In this document: one piece after another, positions 11,502 through 23,726 of the stretch
Layout of the letters: each line of letters begins with the position of its first letter
How positions within the stretch are numbered: position 1 is the stretch's first letter
Assembly (NCBI GenBank): GCA_958496175.1
Contig: OY292276.1
Span: 17,936,001 to 18,000,000 of the forward strand
Length of the DNA: 64,000 bases
Reading direction: 5' to 3'
Origin: Sisyra terminalis
Taxonomy: Eukaryota > Arthropoda > Insecta > Neuroptera > Sisyridae
Notes under the pieces: model-generated
Told to the model about the DNA's origin: nothing
The model's database searches: none
What the model saw: only the letters and a program-made list of their open reading frames with translations
Position numbers and translations under genes: made by a program

Positions 11502-14500
11502 TTATTTGGTCTTAATTTTTTTAGCAGAACTTGCTTCATTGTCACTATCATCAGACTCATGAAGTGTATCAGACTGATCAGAATTTAATAAAACTGTATT
11601 TTCGCCTTCAGAAGAAACATTTGTTGTGGATTCATCGATGCTTTCGTTTATAGAAGAGTCATTTGCAGTTACTAAAACTTCTTTTAATATCGGTGCTTTT
11701 ATTCTAAAATCACGCGCTCGTCCTTTTCTCATATATCGTTTTAAATCCACTTTAGTTTTGTTTGATAATTGGATTACACACTTGCTTAATTGTTCCATTT
11801 CGAAAACTACTTTTGGAATGAATTTCGTAATTTGTATTACTTGAGAGTTTTGTTGATTTGTTGGTTGGTAATTTTTCTTTTCGGATGATGCATTTTCATC
11901 TCCGGTAGTATGTTCACTGCCTTCTATATAAGAAAACATGTTATGTACGTTGGTAGATAAATCATTTCCAGCTAACTGTATAACTTTTTCAAACCTATAA
12001 TGAAGTAAAAAATAATGGTTTATAAGGTGTTGCGCAAAATTAATCAGTCAAAATTTACCGAGCATGATGAAATACAGGATTGTTCTTAGTACTTCTCTGA
12101 ATAAAATATTTGGTGAGGCTTACTAAAATTTTGTAAAGTTGTCCTATAACTTTTAAGACAGTCTTACATGAAGAACTTGGCGGTATCGCAATTCCAGTTA
12201 ATGTTTCAGCTAATTCAATAACTTGCGAAAAATGGCAACATAAATCTTGTTCTTTCGACTTTAAATTTTGATGATCTAAAAGAAATATAGTAAAGATTTT
12301 TCCTTCGAGAAAAGGGTATTTCAGTAGCAGATCCAGGATTTTAATTGAAAGATAGGGAAGAACTTGAACCGATTGAGTGTAGAAATTTGGGGGGAGGATT
12401 TGAGGCCCTTCGCTTTCTTCTGGATCCACAATTGGGAAATTTAATACATCGTTTAACAAAAAATTTATAAAAAAATTAAAGATTGCAAATGCTGTAATAT
12501 TTGTTTTTTGTTTAACGACGTAACAAACATACATTTTTCCCCATTATCTTCGCTAAGGTAGTTTAACAGTTGTGAATCAGCTCGCAGTCGCAATATTATC
12601 CAATCAATATCATTTAAATGCATTTTTAAGATATTATAAATCGAATTTAATATAAACATAGCGGTACTTTCGTTAATAATATTCAATGGCGAAGGATTTT
12701 CTGATTGTTCCTAAAATTTAGAAGTATTTTTAATCAAGTTTCACTATTTTTTAACTACTTTACCTCATCTACTTTTCCGAGAACAGTAGACAAATGGCAT
12801 GCAATATTTTGAAATAAACCATCAACATGCCCAGCAGCTTCTATTTCACACTTATATTTTGTTTGCAACTGAAGTAAAAGATCAGCCAGAGCTGTCGCCG
12901 TATTTTTATTAATATTTTCGTTTTCATCTATAAACTTTTTCACCCATATTAAAACCTACAATAAGAAAACTTAAATGCTTTTTTTCAAATTTCACATTTT
13001 CAACTTTACTTGATTCCCTTCAATGCCTGATACAGGTAACAAATTAACTAAAAGATTTATTGTATTAATAATCATTGTGCCAGTTTTTTTAATTCCTTGT
13101 TCGTCATCAGCTTCGGGGTCTTCCTCCGATAATAACTTTTTAAAAGTGGATAGAAATGGTAAAATTAACTCATTCAAAGGCATTTCATTGTCCATAGATC
13201 CTAAGAATATGTGTTTAAATTTAATATACCATCAAATTATTTTCACTTTTCGCATACTCTTACCTACGAATGCAAAAAAATGACTTATTCTTTTCTTAAA
13301 GTGAAGGGAAACAATAACTATCATAATGTTAAATATTTCAAGAGATTGACTTGCTGATATTCTATCAAAATCAGCGACATCCGAAAACCGTTTAACACAT
13401 CTATTGAATATTATTTTTCCAATACTTGAAATGCGCGATAAATAATTTGTGTCATGTTCCAATTCACACGTTTTGGTGTTATGTATATTTTGTAGCTTTT
13501 CTAGCAATGCATTGAAGACAAAACGATGAAATTCTCGATTCACACGTATTTGTGTTGCTTCTGCTTTGGTAATCCACTCCAGATCGTCACTGAATAAAAA
13601 CCAATCAAAATTATAAGAAATTACAATGCTAATGAAGAAACATAAAAACTTTTTGTTTTGCAACTGTACTGGTCTATTTTTGCTTAAGTTTCCATTTTGG
13701 ATAGAAATACTGGCTAAATATAAGCTATCTAAATTCTATAATATTGAAAACCTTCCACCTATTTGATCTTCGTATAATTTATACAATCTAATATTTGCCT
13801 GTCTGTCTGGTTAAGGTTTGATTAATTGAAATCTATTAGACTCATTTAAATCCTTCTTTTAATTTGTGGATAAGTTTTAAATTATTGCTTGAAAATGATT
13901 ACTTCAACTTTCGTTAAATAAACCAATAAAACTAGAATCTGAATTTTTGCAATCCAAATAACAATAAAAACATACTAATTTACGACGAATTTTAAGGCAG
14001 CATTACATAAATCAGAAATCTAGATCCTAAGAAAAGAAACAAACAAATTTCTGGAGAGTTAATTAAGAGAGAAAATTAAATAGACAGAATTAAATAGTCC
14101 AAAATATTAAAGTGTTGAGAAGAGTTGAAGAAGAAAGAACTGTAATCAATATGGTGACAAGAAGGAAAGCTAACTGTATAGTTCACATTCTCAGAAGATA
14201 AAGATTCATTATTGATGTAGAAGGAAAACCCGAAGAAAAAAAAGGGATTGAAATTTTAGATTAATAAAAAGAGAAATAAACTATACCGATTTAAAGAATA
14301 CTGCTAAGGAGAGACTATATTGGAGGGATCTATACGATCACGTGGGAAACTAAAATTATTTCTATAATGAAAGTTAACAAAATGTTAAAGTTTTCCAGTT
14401 TTACTGCTAATATCAAAAATTATTTTCTTCATACTGCATTATATGGATAAATTGCAAATGATTACGTAAAGTTCAAAAACCCAATTAAAAACAGTATGTT

Positions 14501-17500
14501 AATAATTTTTTTTTCAAAAGTACTTACGAATGTAGTAATTCTATTGCTCTTTCAATGATTTCTAAACTAAACACAGTAGGTGGTAATACAAACGTAGCTT
14601 GCTTGTTAAGAGGATTGGTTTTTTTCAACGAGTCATCTCGTTTTCTTTTTCCAACATCTTTTTTTGTTTTTTTCAAAGACTAAAAAATAAAAAAAAGGCA
14701 TTGTTAGTTTTCATACTTTCTAAAATAAGGAAATTAAATTGAACCTTTGCAAAATCAAGAAAACGAAAATAAGATTTAAAAAGACTTAATAAAATTGAAC
14801 TTTGAGACGTCTTATCGTTAACCCAAACAAGAATGATGTAACCAAGAAAGGCTTCATAGATCGACAATATTTCTTTAAGTTCCATTTGTTTTTTTCGACT
14901 TTCGGGTAATATGTCTAGTAAATCAGTTCCATCATCCTAAAATTTATTTAAAAATTGATAAAAAACTTGAGAATTTTATAATATTTTAGTTGTTACCAAT
15001 GAAAAATGAACTGGTTCACATTTGCATAATCGAGTAATTACGGAATCGAAAACTGTTTGTAATAATGTTAAACTTCGAATTGTGGCATTTAGACCTTTGA
15101 CTCTTACCATTACTAATCCAATTACGGACACTAATTTGCCTAAAGATTCCTGTAAACAATGTGATCAATCAACAATGAATTTTTATTAGCAAAATTATAA
15201 TATTCTTACCTCTAGTGTTACATTAATATCGTCTATTTTCACCAATGAATTAATCTTTAATGGTGGCAAAGTATCTTCCTCTTCAACGTAAAACTTTTTG
15301 AAATGTATGTACAACATATCGAGCACATATACTTGTAATTCAGAATTTTGACAAACAGCATCATATAAACCATCATATAATTGCACTTTTACTTCAGCTT
15401 GCAGCAAAAAGCAACGTTTTAAAACATTCAATACCTCCAAACTTAACACTTCATTGCTGTGAATATTTCGACCTGTTTGCTGAGCTTTACATTCGATGGA
15501 AATTTGAGACAAAATTGATCTTCCTGAATCAATTTGCGAAGAATTTTCATATTGATTAATAGCAGCTAAATTTGAAATTTTAAGGTTTTTTAAAAGTTGC
15601 GTAAAGCCAGCCACTGCCATTTGCCTTGTTATGGTATCACTAAAAGATAAATTTAATATTTTTGAATAATAAAAAAATTATCCAATGCGTTGGTTTGGTC
15701 AATTTTGTATTTGTTCGAAATAACGTCTAAAGTACGTTCAAACTAGGAAACTAAATGTTTTTATCGAATTTCAATACTTTGGGGTCCATTTTAAGACAAG
15801 GGTAAATTGAGTTTTACAAACTAATATGAATTTCCATTCGCTCAGTGGCGCCTGTTGATGTTAGCGAAAAAGGCAACTGGTAATCATTTTTGTTATCTAA
15901 TATGAATATATTTTTTGTGTAAAATCGAACAAACTCAAAAATGACCAACATAAGGGACCGTAGCCGGACAAAACAGAACATCCTTTGTATAATTTGAAAA
16001 TACGCTCTTAGGGGGCTTCGAAACTCTCAAACTTAAAAAAAACGAATAGGATATTCATACATCGGAATAAACGCAAGTGGTAATTATTTACCTTAAACAG
16101 TGTAAATGTGATATTTTCTGTTTTGTCATTCTACCATAAAAGGTGTCCTATTTGTATAAATACCTCGAGTACAGAGCCTTTCTTAAAACCAAAATTATTG
16201 AATCTCGAACTCCAAATGATATTTTCATTAACGGTATTACTGAAAGAATTACCAAATTGGACATACTGCTTGGCAATTGTATCATCTGTTCAATTAACTG
16301 TGTTATAATTGTTTGATTATCCAACATTTCTAACTGAACGGTTTTACAAAGTTGATATAAACATTCTAAAATTAATAAATGCTTAAATGAATATATATAT
16401 ATATTAATATTATTATTGCTTAATCATTTACCAGTGTACTGACTGATTGATGTCCCTGTAAGAATTTTATTCTTAAGTAATTTCAATATTGATGGAGCAA
16501 TTTTACTACTTTTTGAAATCAATTTTACCAAAATCAATTTAGCGAAATACCATTGTTTTTCAGCTATTAAATCTCGACCTAACAAGGGTGATGATTCTAA
16601 AAGGCTAACGCATAACTTAACTAATCCTTCCATGACCAATTCTCGTTCTTTAATTCTGAAATATAATTTTAAATGTTTAATTTACTTGTGGAATTAAAAT
16701 TTTGGAATACCAAACTTATTATTTAATATTTTTTCTAAGACTTTTTGGAAGTTCACAGTGGAAGGAACCATTTGACGAAACCAAGCAGAATCAATTCTTT
16801 TCTGCTCTTCGGCTAAATATTTTGATATAGAATGTTTAATCAGTTCTATTACACTGTCTTCATAAAAAGATACACAAGATATTGATAAAAGTACTAAAAG
16901 TTGAAATGGATGGAGCACATATTCTGGAGATTTGCAAATAATTTTTAAATCATTGATATAAGTTTTAATGCCAGTGTAACTAGTGGCTGCAGAATGGATA
17001 TGAAACAGGACGGTACTTTCTGCTTCAACAGAGTCTGATTTAATAGTGCTTTCTAAAATATTTTTTATTTATATAATTAAATAGTTATAAAATGTGAAAT
17101 CTAATCAACTATACTTACCAATTGCATCTAAGTCTGTAAATATGTCATTTGAATCTTCAGAAAATATATTGATATCTGAATATATTCTTTTTCCAAAATA
17201 ATCCTGCAATCTAAAAATAACTGGTCCTAAGTTTTTATCTTTACACAACTGCAACATTTGATAAGTAAAATTTGGAATTTCATGCGGAGTCATCTCATCA
17301 ATGTTCTCACATAATTTATTTACAACTCTTATATGTTCTTCTTTACTTAATGGTGAATCCCTTCAAATGTAAAAGTATTTGTAAGTAATGTATGCTACAG
17401 CGTTGTATTACTAACGTAAACATGGCAGCTAGAGATATAATTATGTCAGAAGACCAACGAAATACACAAATAGCATTTACAACTGATTTTTTATATTCTA

Positions 17501-18177
17501 CACCGGTAATACTATTGCCATCATTTACGAGATCATTTCGTTTAACTATAACTTGTAGTATTTCGGGAATTAACTCCTTCCAACTAGAAAAAGAAGAAAG
17601 ATGTTAATTTCCTAGACCTTTGAATACATTTATTCTTATTTTTACATAACACTATTTTCCTGGGCTTGTATCAACTCTATACAATAGTTCATAATTTTAA
17701 CGAGATGATCAAATTGAAATTTCGAAAATTCAGTGCAAATTCTCCACATAACAGTTTTGATATGATTGGAAGGTGCAACAGATTCTTTTAAAATTTTTAT
17801 AAGTCTCATCACAATTTGATAGCGTTTTTTGTGAGAATCTCTATTATCAACAAATCCTAAGAATAAATAATTCATTATCGATACAATATTGGTTCGAGTC
17901 GCTCTGTTTTCAATTAATGTGTACAGCTGAAAATAAAATAAATTAATTTATTAACAATGAACTACATGATCAAATAGTCTTTTCCCATAAATTTTTAAAT
18001 CATACAATAAAATTACAGTGAAAAATTTATAGAATTTATAACAGGGAAGTTTTGAAAAAATACCTCATTGATATCTGTCGTTTGGATTAAATTTTGTAAT
18101 TCAGTTATATTATATTTTGTTCCAAATTCATGGATTTTTTCCAGTAATTTTAAGGTATTTTTTGAATTTCCAGACAT
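11502..18177 (-). CDS. FANCI: Fanconi anemia complementation group I protein, 17 coding exons
   Basis: FANCI pairs with FANCD2 as the DNA clamp of interstrand-crosslink repair in the nucleus. Exons in transcript order: 18177-18064, 17926-17646, 17583-17416, 17360-17119, 17052-16711, about 16647-16432, 16365-16164, 15639-15210, 15149-14997, 14936-14745, 14679-14528, 13589-13264, 13200-13010, 12955-12764, 12710-12533, 12491-12059, 11994-11502, giving about 1435 residues (human about 1328). Diagnostic matches: SIILVLRKALYS, MAVAGFTQLLKNLK, VKVQLYDGLYDAV, LPPLKI, and near the C-terminus DLKRYMRKGRARDF, with a basic tail AKKIKTK. The start at 18177 matches the family N-terminus; an in-frame ATG at 18288 would add 37 residues without similarity. 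The exon 5/6 junction is ambiguous: GTATTC with an acceptor at 16647, or GTTTGG with one at 16655. Gln replaces the expected ubiquitinated Lys. A 940-base intron (13590-14527) holds a dead LINE tail. Confidence 0.93.
14098..14350 (+). pseudogene. Decayed non-LTR retrotransposon ORF2 tail
   Basis: Inside a FANCI intron, on the opposite strand, a short frame reads VLRRVEEERTVINMVTRR, then KANCIVHILRR, then a stop. The frame continues with RFIIDVEGKPEEKKG, and a further piece in another frame reads LKNTAKERLYWRDLYDHVG. The pattern of KRxANWIGHILRRN, then VIEGKIEGxRxxGRRR, then a Trp-containing DLK-like end is the familiar C-terminal tail of insect LINE ORF2 proteins. Stops and a frame change show it is dead. 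Only the tail is recognisable, so the clade cannot be set. Confidence 0.7.
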
Positions 18178-19973
18178 ATTTACAGTTCTTGTTTTTAGTT
18201 GAAAGTAAGAAACGCGGGAAAAAGTGACATTTATTACTCTTTTCAAACAATTTCTGCTTGAAAATTTGAAAACTGATTGTAGCGACATCTGTTATTTAGA
18301 AAACAAAACGTATAGGCAGTATAATAATATTTTTGACCAATAAGAATACAGAAATGCCTATACAGCATACACTTAAGAGCTTAAGAGAGCTTAAGTGGGT
18401 TAATGTGCTTTAAGAAAATTATAACGAACACTTTTGACAAAAATGTGAGAAAGTCTCATAGAAATAGTTAAAAAATTAAAATCTGGAAACTTAGAGCTAA
18501 CTGGAAGTTATGATTTTAATAAAAATGTAATTGTAGTTTTCAAAAAATTGTCACAAAATCATATAATATACTTTTTTCAAATCAAAATTTAACAACGATT
18601 TTTGTTCTATTTTGGGATGAAGATAAACTAGAGATAAAAAAGCATTTTATTGAATAAAGTATATGCTGCCAATGTTTTGAAAATACCGAAAGTTTTAAGA
18701 ATTTCGATATATAATTTCAGAACATATATCATAAGATAGTTTTTCGTAATAGGCATGGTGACAAAAACTTTCTTTGATACAGTAAAAAGTTAATCTAAAA
18801 TGATTTATTAACTGTTCCTGCATCTTTACCCTATACTTCTACATTATAAAAAACGGTTCGTCTGATATTTGGGATGGAAACCGTTTGTTCACCATTTTTT
18901 ACAATTTATCCTCAAAAATTACTTCATTGAATGGAAAAAAAAAATAAAGAAATATTCAAGAGAAAAACGTATTTAGATACTGAATTGCTTTCGTTAATTT
19001 TTTATAAGCTCTCCAGAAATATATTTTTAATTTTTCAATGAACAAGATTGGGTGCGATAAGTTACCCGGAAATATTAAAATCTAATATAGCATCTTACTG
19101 CAAATATAATTAGCAAACAAGCTTATCAAATTTAATCCAAAAATAATTCCCAAATATTTTTCAAAATCTACTTAAATGGGCTATGTGAAAAACGGTAATC
19201 AGTAAAGTTGGTGTAAAATGGTGAAAAATATTAAAAATCTGAACTCCTTAACCAAATAAAATGCTTTAAATAGACTGATGTAAAAGAATTAGATGTAATG
19301 GAAATATTAATGCAATTTAAGAACGGACATTTCAGTCTCAAATTTTATGTATTAACTCATGATTTATTGATTGAAAATAACCTAATTTGCCTAATCTATT
19401 TACATAATCAATATTATAGTTTTACTTATTTAGTAAGGAAAGTTAATTGAAATCTGTATTTTGAAATCTGCGATTTTAATTTGAAACCCTGCTGAGTTGG
19501 CTATAATTACATAAAGTATATGTAATGCATCCCTGGTCTTTAATTCTATAGACCAATTCGTTTTCTAACAATCCCTAATTTACAGGATATTTTTTTGTTA
19601 AAATTATAGTACCTACACGTTTATATGTAATGTTTTTATTATGTTACACTAGGCAATAATTGTCTTTTCTAATATTGGTTTGTGTGCTGTTTAAATATAT
19701 TTAAAATAAGACGTTTTCAACAGTCATTCTTATCAAAGCAAAAAATTAATATGAAATTATATTTTTTTCAATAACTTTATTGTTTTTAGTAATAGCTAAA
19801 TATAAATATGTACAACATTGTAGCGATTTAAAAAAAATAACAATTGATAATTAAGGACGGAAACATAATTGTTCATTTTTAGTACTATAACGTTATAACT
19901 TTTTTAACATTATTGGAATCAAAATATTAATTTATGATATCTACGGTTTTAAAGCAGAGATCCCTACAGAAAA
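18178..19973. other. Intergenic, FANCI promoter side
   Basis: Separates FANCI from the bZIP gene; must hold the FANCI promoter and the bZIP 3' UTR. No other feature seen. Confidence 0.5.
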
Positions 19974-22900
19974 TCATTGCGAACATATTTGTAATTCATG
20001 AGTATGATTTTCTGTAGACTTTTTAACTAATAACAATTGTCTTAATGAAGCGGCTTCTTCGCGTAATGTTACAATTTGAGCTCGTAGTATAGCATTTTCG
20101 TGTTCTAACATTGTTGCACGTAAAGCGACCTAAAAATAATTTGCTTGATTATCAAATGAATTTAAATCTAAGGTTTTCGTATACAAACTTGGTCCTCTCG
20201 AATTTTTCTGGCATCCCGTGATTTCTTTGCTGCTTGGTTATTTCGTTTTCGTCGTTCAAAATACTTATCATCTTTTTGTTCATCTGGAATAGGTTTCTTT
20301 TCCCCTCGTTGTCGTTTTGAGGAATTACTGATCAAACTAATAGATCCTGCTGATGAGAGAGGCCGCGGCAATAAAGCACCTGTGGTATTTTAAAATAATA
20401 TTTTAGAAATATTTTTTCCGTTAATTATTATTTCACTATTATAGAGAAACTATTCGTTAATATTCAGTATGGTAAGAAGCTCAAATTTTAATTAATTTAC
20501 CTGCTTTTTTATCAAATGAACAAATTTGAGCTAAAGGCGTGCATCCCATTACACCATGTGAAGAAAAAATTGACGAACTTGGAAGTAATAAGTTTCCACT
20601 ATTGGTCGGAATATTTTCTGTACCACGTGCGAAAAGCGATGAATTATGCGAAAACCTATCATTTATATTTCCTATACCCAAGCACCTGGCGTTCAAATCT
20701 GAAATATAGGTAAATGAATCTTGTATTTATAAAATATATAATGTGGCTGTGTAATATTCAAAAATTTTCAAAGAAAAAGTAATATTCATTTTGTTTATGC
20801 GGGTATCTATTTAATTTTCATTTGCATCACACGCAAATGCTATAATGGGAAAATAAAAACCACAAAACTTAATCTATTTGATATTACAGTTTTTATGAAA
20901 TAAAATAATAAATTGAAATGATGAAAATACTTTTATTGGAAAAGTTTTCAAAGTATTCAACTATTTTGAATGAAAACTACCTAATTAATTTGAAAATGCT
21001 TTTAAAAGATGTTAAAATTCCTGCATTGTTGAATAATAGTAGAACGAGATTCAAAACAGATATCATAAAAGAATGTAGAAAGGAATACAGATTTTAAAGA
21101 ACTCAATTGCCAAAAATGAATGTAATAGGTTCAAGTACAAAGTGGTTTTCAACTTAATGGTAGTTTCAAGTTGTCTTTAGTTAAAGTAGAAAAATTACAA
21201 CAGTAACAAAAAACTAGCGAAACTAATAGATTGGTTTTTGGAAATTTTTATCGAACTATTTTAAAAGTTTCATTATAAAGTTTTTAATTTTAAGTGTTTA
21301 ACTAAATAATATGATTTATTCACATAATAACGAATATTCAGGAGAAGATTAATTACCTACTGCGTTTTCTTTTGAACTTTGATAGTCTTAACAATTGTTT
21401 AAAATATTATACAATATATTTAAAGGAACATACAGCTTTGATTTCAATACTTAAGTATTACTTTATTATATAATAAATACTGTAGTCAATTTGGGTTACA
21501 AAATGATTTGGAGTATATGATCTCAAAAATATTCGGTAACAAAAGTCTTTCCTTGGGATTTATTTGCTATTACTTTAACAACTAAAATTTTTGGGGAGTT
21601 TAAAATTTTCCATAATTTAGTAAGCTGAGGAATGTTTGATAAAAACTTTGAGAAATCTGAATCCGGTATCCATTGGTGGCATAGTGGCTATATTAACCTC
21701 TTGGCAACAGAGAGCTTTAGCAAAACATTTTCTTTTGGTAACATTTTAAAAGCTTTCTTACAAAACATAACAAAGTAACAAATGATGGATTGGCTTGATT
21801 GCAGAAACTTGGAGATCAATCAATATTGTTTCCGAAAATAATAAATTTTTGAAAAATTGGTATTTTTAAGCATTGCATTATTGTAGATTTATTAATGGCT
21901 ACGATGGCTAACGAGTCTGCCATAGTGTCATCTTGATAAATTATAAAATTACTATTGCATTAATTATCAATTATGCCTTAATCTTCCTGACATATCTATC
22001 AAAGAAATATTCATCGAATCTTTGTAAATTGATTAAAATACAAGATACGATTTACATGTGAAATAAAGATATCACCAATAATGGTTCCATTGGCTTCCAT
22101 GGCTTCAAGATATGAATTCTTTCTAAACGTTATCTATTATTTCTTTGAATTCAATATCTTAACAGTACCAAATATTTCTAGTAACTATGAAATATTCAGT
22201 TGGTATATTCAAAGATACAAAACTTGGTAGTTAAAATGAGCTTTATGCTTTAGTTATAAATACTTTGTCTAAAGCTTATGTAAAAAGAAAAATTTGAATC
22301 AATCAAATAGTAAGTGACTTTTTTGATTATTTGAATTAACAAACCTAAATTAAAAACTTTAAATAATTTGTTACATTTCTTATGAAAATATAAAAGTTAA
22401 GTAGTAAATCTTTAAAATGCTTGTAATTTGTAACAACAATTATATTTTATAAAGGAATTGTTTGACAATTTTATTTTTTATCAAGAAATTGTAACAATAT
22501 AGATGAAATTTTCATTGATTTTTAGTTTTTTGAGTATTTAAATTAAAGCGATTCTTATAAAACCGGGGGTTCGGCACCTATTGGATTCAGGAGGGGCAAT
22601 TGAATCGGTCATTTCAGAAAGGTGTTATGTTCCATTTCCAGAAAAAAATGGTCTTTTTCATTCATATATATATGAAAACTTTTGGTTTAGAAAATTTGTT
22701 ACTGTTATCTGTCTAATGTACTCCTCAAGTAGAGTTAGGGGAGTAATACTAAGTTCTTTTTTATATATATTTTTTAAAATTTTATATTGTATCTCTCAAT
22801 CAAATCGCTAATGAATATTGTTACAAGGTTAATTGTTAAAGGAGTACATATAGAATTTAAGCTATTGGTGTTTTCAAACCACCTTAATTTTGCCTTTTGG

Positions 22901-23726
22901 TTAGGTGATATTTCTTAGAAAAAGCTTTTTTCAAACTACACTGATGAAAAGTAAATGAAAAAATTAATAAGTGCTTTAAAAAATTCTTCAAAAGCTCATT
23001 ATGTCAACATTAAAATCAGCGCTTTATTTCATCGAAGAAAACAAATACCTAATTAAACATTATATGGGTGAATATTGAAAAACTATTTTTACTTATTTTA
23101 TTTTCATCATTTATTAATACTTTTTTTACCATTTAACTTGATAAAAAAAACATTTTTTAGAAAAATGAACATTTTCTTATTAATAAAAAAAAATCCCCGA
23201 GAAAGATATGAAATACGTATAATTGTGTTCCAATGAATTATGTGAAATAAATTCTTCTTATTTTTTATAAATTTGTGTAGAAATATACCTTTTTGGAAGA
23301 CTGAATTTTAGATTGAAAATTAAACGAATATAAACAAAAAGATCACATACCATACCAAAGCTTTGTATCATGTTAGTTTACCCTTATAAAAATTTATTTA
23401 TATATCTATCGTTTGAATACAATAATTAATCATGAGATATTCCTTATAAAAAGTATGAGAAAACTAAACAAACAATCAGCATTAACAACAACATTAAATT
23501 ATAATATGTTTTTACATGTTTTTATGCATATTTTTCGTTATATAGTAGATAAAATAGTTATGTATTAATGCATCAAACTTAAGTGAAATATAGAAGGGTA
23601 TATAAAGTTACCTTGATTTGGTATGAATAATTGGTTGTAATTTCGAAAAAAGTGTAACGCCGAAAAAGAAGACAAAATTGGAGTTGTTCCATTTCCAAAT
23701 TCAAAATGATCATTTGAGGCCATCAT
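19974..23726 (-). CDS. PAR/CES-2-type bZIP transcription factor
   Basis: Four coding exons (23726-23612, 20698-20501, 20379-20189, 20129-19974) join in frame into a 219-residue protein beginning [11 protein letters not shown]. Exon 3 carries the PAR-like lead [16 protein letters not shown] and the basic region [14 protein letters not shown] (about residues 150-163), which holds the DNA-contacting N-x-x-A-A-x-K-S-R pattern. Exon 4 carries the leucine zipper ([31 protein letters not shown]) and ends HELQICSQ. The family (HLF/TEF/Pdp1, CES-2, CG7786-like, giant) binds DNA as dimers in the nucleus, with roles in development, cell death or circadian control. The middle is Ser/Asn-rich and unremarkable. 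The first intron is about 2.9 kb, the others are 58-190 bases. The subfamily within PAR-like bZIPs is not certain, so no symbol is given. Confidence 0.88.
20699..23611 (-). other. First intron of the bZIP gene
   Basis: About 2.9 kb of AT-rich intron. Near 22575-22615 a short frame reads [14 protein letters not shown], like a retroelement aspartic protease site, with no further support. Confidence 0.6.

Noticed and set aside
18178..18288. N-terminal extension of FANCI from an upstream ATG
   Set aside because: The downstream ATG matches the family start; the extra 37 residues match nothing.
22560..22811. Frame with [14 protein letters not shown], like a retroelement aspartic protease
   Set aside because: Only one short motif; no flanking gag, RT or LTR, so chance cannot be excluded.
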